Source of the DNA: Macrotis lagotis
Lineage: Eukaryota > Chordata > Mammalia > Peramelemorphia > Peramelidae
Reading direction: 5' to 3'
Assembly (NCBI RefSeq): GCF_037893015.1
Contig: NC_133658.1
Coordinates: 144,637,982-144,701,981 of the forward strand
Length of the DNA stretch: 64,000 bases
Shown here: positions 12,690-23,600 of the stretch, in pieces
Position numbering within the stretch: the first letter of the stretch is position 1
Layout of the letters: every line of letters begins with the position of its first letter
Program-made: the position numbers and the translations under genes
The notes under the pieces: model-generated
Databases searched by the model: none
What the model was told of the DNA's origin: nothing
The model's input: the letters and a program-made list of their open reading frames with translations, nothing else

Positions 12690-12771
12690 TGAGCGCAGGG
12701 GAGGGCGGGGCGCGATGACGGGCGGGGGGCGGGGCTTCGCGAGCGCGGCGGAGCGGGGCGGCCGGAGCCGG
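12690..12771 (+). other. AP3M2: AP3M2 exon 1, 5'UTR (start approximate)
   Basis: The likely non-coding first exon ends at CCGG|GTGAGG, a good donor at 12,772, within the CpG island. The start near 12,690 is inferred from the GC-box and CCAAT spacing and is uncertain. An ATG at 12,715 opens a reading frame that stays open to the donor (19 codons, starting MTGGGRGF). Its fate after splicing depends on which of two adjacent acceptors of exon 2 is used. Confidence 0.6.
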
Positions 12772-12794
12772 GTGAGGGGGCCTTGGGTTTGCGC

Positions 12795-12825
12795 GGGGGC
12801 CGGGCCGGGCCGGGCCGGGGGCGGG
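12795..12825 (+). other. G-quadruplex-forming motif
   Basis: Six runs of at least three G spaced by one or two bases just 3' of the exon 1 donor, on the non-template strand. The sequence fits the G3+N1-7 rule for four or more tracts. Confidence 0.7.
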
Positions 12826-13259
12826 CGCGACCACCTCTCGTCCGCCGGGGACCGAGGGTCCGGGGAGGCCCCGGGCGGGGCTCGGAGGGGAAGCGGCGCG
12901 TTCCCGGGGGCGACGGAGAGAGCCAGGGTCGTGCCCGGCTTCCGAAGAGCCGACCCTCCGGAGGGCGACGTGCGGGGAGGGGGTGGGGAGGGGAGCTCCG
13001 CGCCAAGGCGAAGCCGGGCCGGGGGCTCGGGAGCCTGCCCGGAGCTGGCGGGGGCGGGGGTGGGGGAGCCTGCGGGCAGGGAAGGGGGGTGGCAAGCTTC
13101 GTTGCCCATGGCAGCGGGCCGATGGAACCTGGGAAGGCCCGTCCTCCGGTCCTCCGCCCAGCCCCTCCCTCCTCCCCCATCCATCCCCTCCTGCCGTGTC
13201 AGCCGGGCCCACCGCGTGTGGAATGACCGGGTCTGGCATCGTCCACTGTCTCCAAACCC

Positions 13260-13750
13260 CGCCACCCAACCACCCATCCACCTCCCTCCATCCTCCATCC
13301 ATCCATTCCCCCATCCCTCCATCCTCCATTCCCCCATCCTTCCATCCTCCATCCCCCATCCCTCCATCCTCCATTCCCCCATCCTTCCATCCTCCATCCT
13401 CCATCCTCCATCCCTCCATCCTCCATTCCCCCATCCCTGCATCCTCCATCCTCCATCCCTCCATCCTCCATTCCCCCATCCCTGCATCCTCCATTCTCCA
13501 TCCTCCATCCTCCATTCCCCCATCCCTCCATCCTCCATCCTCCATCCTCCATCCCTCCATCCTCCATCCCTCCATTCCCCATCCCTCCATCCTCCATTCC
13601 TCCATTTCCCCCATCCCTCCATCCTCCATCCCTCCAAACTTCCATCCCTCCATCCTTCCATCCCTTCATCCTTCCAAACCTCATCCCTCCATCCTCCATC
13701 CCTCCATCCCTCCCTCATCCCTCCATCCTTTCATCCCTCCATCCCTTACT
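13260..13750 (+). repeat. C-rich minisatellite (CCATCC/TCCATTCCC units)
   Basis: About 490 bp built from CCATCC, CTCCAT and CCCCCATCC words in an irregular higher-order order. The strand bias is extreme (almost no G on the + strand). It lies in AP3M2 intron 1 next to the CpG island. It leaves all six frames open for hundreds of codons, which explains the long Ser/Pro/His and Trp/Met/Gly ORFs; I do not regard those as genes. Confidence 0.95.
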
Positions 13751-13904
13751 CCCTTGCCACCTCCTCCCTCCATTCCTATCACTTGCTGAGGTTCTCACTC
13801 TCCTCCTTTTCCTTTGTAACTTTGGGGAGCTGAGCCATTGAGGAGCTTTGTAACAGTTTTAAGTAGAACTCACCCCTGCCCCTGCTCAGCCATATTGAAA
13901 ACTA

Positions 13905-14042
13905 GCTCTCTTTCCCTCTTTCCCAGTCCCTTTCTGTCTCCCTCTTTCTTTTCCTCTCCCCCTCCTTCCCTCCCCCCTCATTCTCTCTCCCTTTCTCTTT
14001 TTTTCCTTTCTCTCTCTTTCTATCCTCCCTCTTTCTCTCTCA
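13905..14042 (+). repeat. Polypyrimidine tract (CT-rich)
   Basis: Irregular CTTTC/CCCTC tract of about 135 bp that extends the pyrimidine asymmetry of the minisatellite. Confidence 0.85.
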
Positions 14043-14219
14043 GAGATAAAGGGATGTTGCTGTGGCAGTAAAAGTCTGAACTGCTAAACCTCAGAAAGTT
14101 AATTTTTGTGTAGAGTATGGTCAACTTGGTAAAATAAACTATTGACCTAAGGCAGCTAGACAGGGTGTCTATACAGCGTTGAGCTTGAATGGGTTAAAGC
14201 TGCATTTTGTGACAGACTA

Positions 14220-14400
14220 GACTACAGGAGTGTAGTGGAAATAACAGAACTTGATGTTAAAACCAGATTCCAGTTTTTACTCGTTGAACCTGGGGCAAAT
14301 TACTTATCCTTAGTGGGACTCAGTTTACATAGCTGTAAAACAAAGAGATTAGGTCATCTTGAATTTTTAAGCTTTACAATCTATGATTATGAACTAAATG
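14220..14400 (+). mobile_element. MIR-type SINE, sense
   Basis: Sense MIR-like copy ('gaacctggggcaaattactt', then 'ctcagtttacatagctgtaa') in intron 1. Confidence 0.7.
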
Positions 14401-14520
14401 TACCTTGTGAATCAAGGTAAGAGTACAAAACTTTTTCAGGATAAGTGGCTACTTGTTTTATCAAAACTTTGTAGCTTTCTCATACCTAGTACAATGTATT
14501 TTTTACAGTCAGCTCCTAAT

Positions 14521-14635
14521 ACAAGGTGTTGCAAAAGCCTTAGTGCAGTGTTTAAAAGTTATTAGAGCTTAAAGCTTCAATTAGTTTTTAAATGATCAAT
14601 GTTTAAAACATTACACTAAAACTTTTGGGAACCTA
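14521..14635. mobile_element. Mariner-type MITE
   Basis: Short palindromic DNA transposon. The left end GGTGTTGCAAAAGCCTTAGT and the complement of the right end (AGGTTCCCAAAAGTTTTAGT) match as terminal inverted repeats, and both ends abut TA. There is no transposase. Confidence 0.75.
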
Positions 14636-14991
14636 TATTTGTTAAATAAGGAGTACAGGCAAACGTAAGGCAGAGTACTTCCCCGTAAATAATTTACATT
14701 CTTTTGGGAGTCAATAAGTAAGTGCATTCAAAATGAAATAATAAAAGATTGAAATGATAATTCAGTATAATAGAAGAGATACTATGCAAGATGATTTATA
14801 ATCAATTACTACCAGAAACCACACAAATAATTGTTTAAAAAAATGAAAGTAGCTATTAGTATTATTGAGAGGTTGGAATGTCTCATGATTTTTGATGGAT
14901 AGGCATTATTTGGATAGTGTTAAAAAGGAGAGGGTGGGTATTCCAGACAGATAAAGCATCACTCTCTTACTTAACTCATTTTGTTTTCCAG

Positions 14992-15320
14992 AGTTGAATC
15001 AAGTCCCTGAGTCATTTATACAGAAAAAAGACTTTCCTTCTCTCATCATGATTCACAGCCTGTTCTTGATCAACTCCTCTGGGGATATTTTTCTCGAGAA
15101 GCACTGGAAAAGTGTGGTTAGTCGTTCTGTTTGTGATTACTTTTTTGAGGCCCAGGAGAGAGCTACTGAGGCAGAAAATGTGCCTCCTGTGATTCCTACT
15201 CCTCATCACTATCTCTTAAGTGTTTATCGCCACAAGATCTTTTTTGTGGCTGTGATCCAGACAGAGGTGCCACCCCTTTTTGTCATTGAGTTCCTTCATC
15301 GAGTGGTAGACACATTCCAG
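14992..15320 (+). CDS. AP3M2: AP3M2 exon 2 (first coding exon)
   Basis: The acceptor TTTTCCAG ends at 14,991; a second AG at 14,992-14,993 makes a tandem site. The start ATG is at 15,048 with A at -3. The coding part is 91 codons in phase 0, ending VVDTFQ, with donor GTGAGT at 15,321. Confidence 0.95.
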
Positions 15321-17608
15321 GTGAGTGAATTGGGACTTACTTGTAATCTTTTAAAAATTTACAGTTGACCAGTTCTGTTGCATTCACCTTTAGCAATATC
15401 AATATTGAGGGAAATGTCTTCCCAAGAGACTCTTGCTATTATTCTATTCAACAAAGAAGCAGCTTAATAACTGATGAAAATTATGCTTTGATCACTTTTA
15501 ACTAACTACTTCTAAAATGATAAAACCAAGTACCTTTAGAATAGGAAGAACAATTACACTCAAAGTTGGATACTCCCTCAAACACCATGTAAACCTGTCT
15601 TTGACCAGGCATACTTGGATGATACTAGAGTTGCTACTGGATCACAGCTGTTTCAGTTCTTCTGACTAGTTTGAATTTCATTTTCCTTTTTAATCTATAT
15701 GACTAGAAATTTCATTTTATAGTATGGTTCTCAATAGAAGCTAACCACATTAATAAATTGCCTTGAATTACATAACAATGATAGCCATGGAGGATTTTAA
15801 AGAGAAAAGAAACCAACTAAGTAAATATTTTTTTACAAATTTTGTTTCACATAGCAAACAATTTCACAAACAAATAATCAACAAGTTATAGTCATTGAAA
15901 AGTTAAGGAAAACAGCATAAAGGAGTATATGTAAATTTTATACTTTGTAATTTAGCATTTAAAAGAAAGGAAAGGCAGGTGCTTTAATAAGTTAGTGCCA
16001 CAATTTAGTTATTATTGTAGCAGCATACCAGCTGCAGGGGTGAATAATTTGGACAAATAGCATTGTTTATAGCTTGTGACTGAGCCCATAATGGGGAAGC
16101 TAGATGGCACAGTGAATAGAGTGCTGGGCATCTTCCTGAGTTTAAATCTGGCCTCAGATACTTAAATAGCTGTGTGACTGTGGGCAAGTCACTTAACCTT
16201 CTTTGCCTCAGTTTCTTCATCTGTAAAATGATCTGGAAAAGGAAATGGCAAACCACTCCAGTATCTTTGCCAATAAAATCCCAGATGAGTGTCATGAAGA
16301 GTTGGACATGACTGAATAATACTGAAGTGTTCATAATGCTAGTGAAAAAACTTTATTTCTGATAGAAATCTAAGAAGATTTCATTACTAAATTAGTTTCT
16401 ATAGCTTTTAAGTTTCACAAGGTAGTGTCTTCAAAGGGAGACAGGCTTCAAGTCTTTAAGGAGAAAGTTAGGCAATACAAGACCATTAATACAATGTAGA
16501 ATGCAAGTTTCTCACTTATTTTGAGCAATTTAGCCAAGGTCTGACTTCAGACAGTAAAATCTACTGAACTTTGATTCCTTCCAAATCAAACTTTCTGCTC
16601 AGTTTTCATGATCAGCATTTTCATTGTAATAAGAAGTAAGAACTATTTGATTTAACTTTTGCATCATGTGAGTTCTGGAATTAGCTATATGAATAAAGAA
16701 GTTGGAGAACTGGCCGAGAAGAATGAACACTGAAACATTTAATACAAATGAAGAGCATAGCCAAAGATCAGCTGTATCACATGCTTAAAGTTTCTTTGAT
16801 TCCAAGAAAAGCTAAACCATATTTTATAATCTTAATTTAGTATATACATATGCATAATACACACACAGACTCCTAAAGATTTGTAGTACAGAAAAATGAG
16901 CAATTCTGAGATATTTAAATTGACATGGAACACTACTACTTCTATACTTCAGAGTAGTATCATTTCGTCTGTAATGCAGATCATAATCAACCAGTTAATA
17001 AACATTTATTATGCACTTATTATGTGCTATTCACTGTACTAAGTTGTAGGGATACAAAGTGACAAAAGACAGTCTCTACCCTCAAGGAGTTTTCAATCTA
17101 TTTGGGTAGACAACATACAGATAGATATACAAATTAAACGATAAACAGGAGAAATAAGAAATAGTTAACAGGAGGAGGGCACTAGAATTAAGAGGAGTTG
17201 GGGAAGGATTCCTCTAAAAGGTGGGATCTTAGTTGGGACTTAAATGAAGCCAGAGAGGTCAGTAGTTAAAACAGAGGAGGGAGAGCTTTTCAGGTGGGGG
17301 GCGAGGTAGCCAAGGAAATTGCCCAGATAGAGTGGTGTTTTTTTGGTGGAACGGTCAGGAGCTAAATACCACTGGATTTAAGAGTACATATTGGAGAGTG
17401 TAATGTAAGGAAAATAGGAGAAATAGGTTATAAAGGACTTTTAATGCCAAACAGAATATTTTGTATCTGATCTTGGAAACAATAGGAAACTAATGGAATT
17501 ATTGAGGAGGGGTGGGTGATGGCATTGTCAGACCTTTATTTTAGGAAAATTGGAGTGGAGAAAGATTTGAGGCAGACAGACCCACTAGTAGGTCATTGTA
17601 GTCCAGGG

Positions 17609-17655
<47 letters not shown>

Positions 17656-20600
17656 GTATTCTAGGATCATGGAGCCAGAAAATGTCCTGAGGCAATATTT
17701 GAACTCATGTATTATTGGTGCTGTGCCTCTTAGCTACATTCTAGAGTGAAATGAAGTAGATGGAGTGATCCTCAATGGAGGAGAGGTTGTCAAATGATGG
17801 TGTCCAATGATCAGTTTGCTCTTCCTCTTGACCCAATTTTTTGGAATTTATTAGAGAAGGAGTATCCAGGACTAAAGAGGGAAACCAGAGATACATTGTC
17901 TTCTGGAGAAAGTCAAGAAATCCAGGATTAAGGGGAATTAACAATAGGGTGGAAGTTTTAGAAGATACAGTAGAATGGGAGAGTCAAAGAAGATGAAGAC
18001 TTTTGAAGAAGACTGAGATAATTAAGGATGAGCATAAAGGGATACATAAAATAGGGAGAGGATTTTCACTTCCGAAGTCATTTACTCTACCTGAATCTCT
18101 AGGATGAAAAATGTAGTACCTGAGAATTTGGCCACCACAGCATGTGGAAAAATCCTTACTAGTTGATCAGAGGTCCAATGGATAAACCACTTTTGATGTC
18201 TGAATACAGAGTCATTAAGGGTTCTTTGACTATTTAGGGCCCCCAGAGGCCTAGGATGTTTATAATTTTGAGACCCTGAGGGCAGAGAGAGAGAATAACA
18301 TGATGATGGATACTTGAAACCTGGACTAAATTCAGAATTCAGGGCCATTTAACAGTAGGATGAAGCACACCCAGAAGATACTCCACCTTTGGAGCAGACA
18401 TTAAGCTCCCAATCCCTGAGTTCTGGAAAGTAAAGGCTTCTTAAGTACCTTTGATATGCTTAGGCTTAGGATATGGGAAGACTTGGAGCAGGTCCTTTAC
18501 TGCCCTGCCCCCTCAAGACTTAAGCAAAGAGATATAAGAGCAAAGGGGAATTTGTTAACAACAGGAGGGGATAGAAGAAAATATAGTGAGTAGGATAGCA
18601 GAAGATTTTGTACTTTGAAGGAGTAGGGCCTAGGGAGGAGTGTAAGGTAGGAAGGGAAGATTTGTGAATGCGGATACTTGATCTATGATAGCTAATGTTT
18701 AATAACTGAACATTCTTTGTTTAAATGCCCACATATGATACTTTATCTTATCCTGATATAACGGTTTCTGTGGCAAAACATGTGACAGCTAGTTAACATC
18801 CGCACAGCAACTATACATGACTGATTATAATACAGGAAGTAGAAAAGTTGCTCAATCTAGTTAAACCACAGAGGAGTTTAGGAAGACAAAAATTTAGTTA
18901 GGTTTCAGGTTTGGTTTTCCAGAGTAATCAGACAAGTCCTAAATTTTATGTCTTACTTGAAAAGTGGTATTACATTGCTTTTAAAACTAGGTTAATATAT
19001 TGATACAAAAGGATTTACTTTGAAATTGTTATACCTTAGAAGCATCTTTTCCAAGGTCTTGGGTGACATCAAGTCTTAAGATTTTTTAAAAAAATACATT
19101 TGGGATAAAAATTTGATAACTGCAGGTAAAACTTCTTTTGTCCTTAACTCCCCATTTTAGTAGGAAAGACTTGTTTTAGTAAGGACAGATCTTATCTAAG
19201 GCTGTGGAACCCAGAGTTTCAGAGTCAAAGAATTAGAATTTCTTTTTTTAATTTATTTTCCAATTACATTAAAAGCATTAATCCTTTTACATATTTTTGA
19301 ATTCCACATTTTTCTTTTTTTTGTTTTGATGTTTTATTTTTCCAATTACATGTTCTGAAAGTTTTCCAACATTTATTTACTTTACTTGAGTAGAATAAAT
19401 TGCATATATATGTCACACCTTTTTCTACCACCCTCCTCTCCTCAGTGACAAATAGTCTAGTAAAAATTGTACATGTTCATTTGTATTTAACATGTTTACC
19501 ACATTAATCATTTTTGTATGGGGAATTAGGATTGCAGGTAAAGAAAGAAAACTATGGGATAGGAAGGAAAAACATAAGAGAAATTTTTAAAAATGGACAT
19601 AGTATCCGTTCAGTTTCTGTGTTGAGTTTTTTTTGGTTGTTTGTTGTTTTGTTTTCCTCTGGATGTGGATAAAGTTACCATAACAGGTCTCCCAGGGTTG
19701 TCCTAGATCTCTGAACTGCTGAGAGGAACTGCATCTATCATAGCTGATCAACTCATAATGTTGTTGTTAATGTGTACAATGTTCTCTTCATTCTGCTTCC
19801 TTCACTCAACATGAGTTCATGTAATTCTTTCCATGATTCTCTAAAGTCTGACCATTCATGATTTCTTATAAAATAATTCTACTTCATAATGTTTATATAC
19901 CATAACTTGTTCAGCCATTCACCAATTGATGGGCATCACCTCAATTTCCAATTCTTTGCCTTTACAAAAAAGAATTACTATAAATATTTTTGAACAAATG
20001 GAACTTTTCTCACTTTTTAAATGATTTCTTTTGAATATAGACCTAGTACTGGTATTCCTGAGTCAAAGGGTAATATATATATATATATATATAAACTAAA
20101 TACCAGGTAGTTTTGAAAGGGAGGTACCCTAGTAGCTGAGTCAGGGGAGTCAGGAAAAGCCTCTTTTAAGAGGTAAAGTTTGAACAAAACTTTGAAGGAA
20201 ACTAGGCATTCTAAGAGGCAGAGGTGAGGAATTCATGGGAGACAGCTTATACAAAGGTATGGAGATGGGAAATGGTATGTTGTGTGTGCGAGGAGCAGGA
20301 AGAAAGTCAATTTGGTGGGATCAAGGAGTACTTGAAAGTGAGTAATATATAATAAGGCTAGACAGCTAGGTTGGAGCCAGTTGTAAAGACTTTAAATGTC
20401 AGAGTAATTATATTTGATCCTGGAGCCAATGGAATTTATTGAGTAGGGGAGTGACATGTTCTGATCTGTGTTTTAGGAATATCACTTTGGCAGCTCTGTA
20501 GCGAATGGATTGAAGAGTTAAGGGGCAGGTGGTTTGTAATTTTCTCTGGAGACATGTGACTTCTCTGAGGCACTTTTCCAAGATTGTTTGGAGGGGAATT

Positions 20601-23600
20601 TGGGAAGACTTCAGGGAGTTCCTTTCTCATTCTGTTGTGTTGGCACAAGAAGTCCTTCTTTCTTTGTTCTTTAACAAAATGCTCTTTGCCATACTAAACT
20701 TTACTGATTCTCAGATTTCCACATAAAAATATATCTTCTTAATTTATAGTGTTCTTCTTGTCACCCAGATGAACCTCCATTATTACCCATCCCATTTCTT
20801 TAGAATAAGATATACCTTACCAGAACTGTATTCTAATCTTAGATCCAATCATATCAAATCTTAGGAATATCTATGAGATAAAATATGATTATTCATATTA
20901 TGGTTTCTAAATTAACTTATATATTGGAAAAACTAAATATCTCATAGTATACACATAGTAGGAAAAACAAATCAAATAAAGTAGAGATCAAAGGGTTCTT
21001 TTGTGCCTCAGGTGTAAAGTGTTTTTATAAACCCTGAAGAGCTATATACATTTCAGTATTATTATTGTTCTTCTCATTTTATAATTAATCAGTTATAGAT
21101 AGGGTGGTAGTCTATTGTTCCTTTCATGCTTAATGCTTTTTGAACTATTGAGGTGGATAAAGTGATTGCATTTCATAAATGTATAAAACTGTTGTGATAT
21201 AAGCAGCTTTTCCCTCTTTACATGTTTGCACATTAATCATTTTGTGTATGAGAAATTAGGATTAAGGGTAAAGAAATAAAACTATTAGATAGGAAGACAA
21301 ATGAAAATTCTGGATCTCAAAGGTTTTTTTTTTAATCCCAAATCCTTTCTTAAACCTCTCCTACTCATTAGACAGGCATAAAATATGATACCCATTATAC
21401 ATGTGAAGTCATACAAAACATATTTCTACATTAGCTATGTTACAAAACAAAAACAAAAATCAAGAAAGATAAAGTCAAAAATATATTTCAATCTGGGCTG
21501 AGAATTCATCATTTCTCTCTCTGGAGGTAGATGGCATTTTTCATCATAATTCCTCTGGAATAGTTATGGATCACTGTATTGATCAGAGATGCTAAATTTT
21601 TCATAACTGATCATTCTTATAATATCATTGTTACTATGTACAGTATTCTAGTTCTGCTCACTTGTTGCAAAAATTTTAAAGTATCACATAAGCTGGAACC
21701 ACATATTATAAAGGTTATATATTATGACCAGGGTTGTATGAAGGTTTATACAAGGAATGTAGATTGGTTCAACAAAAGGAAGACTAGAAATACAATAAAC
21801 CATCTTAACAGTAGAAATAGTTTTTTAAAACTATGGTGTCAATAGATGCTTGAAAGGATTTTGGCAAAATATAATCAGATTTTTATTAAAAACTCTAGAA
21901 ATCATTATATTAAATGACTTTTCCCTTAAGATCAAAAGTAAAGCAAGGAAATCCATTATTATCACTCTTTTAACAGTATTAGAAATACTAGAGAAAAAAA
22001 ATTGAGGAAAGGTAGTAAACTTTGAAAAGGTTTTTTTTAAAAAAAAAAAGGCAAAAAAGCCAGTCCCTGATCTCAAGGGGAAAAATCTAGTGAGGAAAAT
22101 CTTGACACCCCCAGGGAGAAGCATGGTGGAAAACATTTAGTAAACATCAAGAGAAACAGAAACAAGCTAAATTGTCTTCAGAACATACAAGACACCCTAA
22201 ACAGAAAGAGGAACTAGATGAAAAAGTTAAAGAAAGAAATCACAGGATTGGCAGAGTATTCTAGAGTAATAGAAAACTTCAATTATCTGGATATCAATTA
22301 TCTGGATATTTGCTGGAGTTCTCTCACTATGTCAAAAGGGGAGTATTTTATAATTTCTTTTCTTGGCCTTAGTGGTCACTGACCTTCATCCTTCAAAAGG
22401 TGAAGAAATCAACATAGAAAAACTCTATTCTGGATCTGATTCTCACCATTGATAACACATTATAGAAATGAAATTAATATAAACCTTAGAAAAGAGTGAC
22501 CATTCCACCTAAAAGTTTGTGATAGAAAAGGAGAAAATTGAACATACCTTGAAATGAATTTAAAATTTGAGGAAAGGAGATTTCAAATGGGTCAGGATAA
22601 GAACAGTTATGAATTTTATGGACTGAAATTGTAAAGGACAAGTTAGCCCAGAAGAGATGGGCAACTTTCAAGAATGATATTCTCATGACATAGAAATGGA
22701 GGAAAAGAGAAAGTTCTCTAAAGAGACAGATGTTTTTGCACAGAGAATTAAGTGACCAAATGGATCCCTAAAAAAAGCACAGTTGGAAGCAAAGATAGGT
22801 TATAGATGATTAAATACAAAAGTTTAGAATAGTAGTGGGGGGTGGTTGAAAGTTCAGAATGAGCAAAGGCTAGAAGGAAAATTAAGAACAACAAAGGGAT
22901 GGTTGGAATCCAAGAGGAATTAAATCACTGTTCTGAGTACATGGGGACATTAGGTAGAGCAGCTGAACTATTACTGTGCATTTGTTTTGTCTGCAAGAAA
23001 ATTGCTCTTTGGACTGTAAAAGACAATATTAAATTGGTTAATAGAGAATTGGTATCTAAAATAAGTATCCGATATTAGTAAGGTGACTTATTCTAATAAA
23101 TATTTAAAAATTACAGTACTACAAAGCACTGGAGATAAAATCAAAAAGAAAAGCAGTATCCATCCTTAAGGACTTTATATTGTAATGAGAAGATAGCACA
23201 TATCCATATGTGATCATTTGAGGGAAGAAAGAATTAGCAAACATATCAAGAGAGGCTTCCTATAGGTAGTAGCAAAAAAATTTCTGAACTTTGAAAGAAG
23301 CTAGGGATTCTAAGAGATGGAAGAGTGCATTTCAGGTGGTGTGAGAGACAACCTGTGCAAAGGCACAGTCCAGAAGTGGTAGTTATATACAGGCAATATT
23401 AAATAATCCACTTGGACTGATATATAGGGTCCATAAAGGACTCTTGTGTAACGAGCTTGGAAAGACAAGCTGGAGTCAGTCATGGCTTAAAGTACCCCCC
23501 AAAGGAAGATTGTCTTTTTCCAGCGACAATAGGGAGCCATTGTAGTTCCTTGAGAGGGGAATGACACAGTCAAACCTGTGCCTTAGAGGTATCAATTTGG

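Larger units (their letters stand above)
12330..13250 (+). promoter_or_regulatory. AP3M2: CpG island and probable AP3M2 promoter
   Basis: This is the only CpG-dense stretch in an otherwise AT-rich window, just upstream of the AP3M2 coding exons. Seen directly: CCAAT boxes at 12,479-12,483, 12,509-12,513, 12,624-12,628 and 12,686-12,690, all on the + strand. GC boxes (GGGCGGGGC) lie at 12,580-12,588, 12,703-12,711 and 12,727-12,735. There is no TATA box. NF-Y and Sp1 binding is known for such motifs; use here is inferred. The design fits a dispersed-start housekeeping promoter. Confidence 0.85.

Noticed and set aside
12203-13833. Very long overlapping ORFs on both strands (up to about 400 codons) across the CpG island and minisatellite
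   Set aside because: The repeat lacks stop-forming words in every frame. Translations are simple Pro/Ser/His or Gly/Trp/Met/Glu repeats, and no splice or start context supports them.
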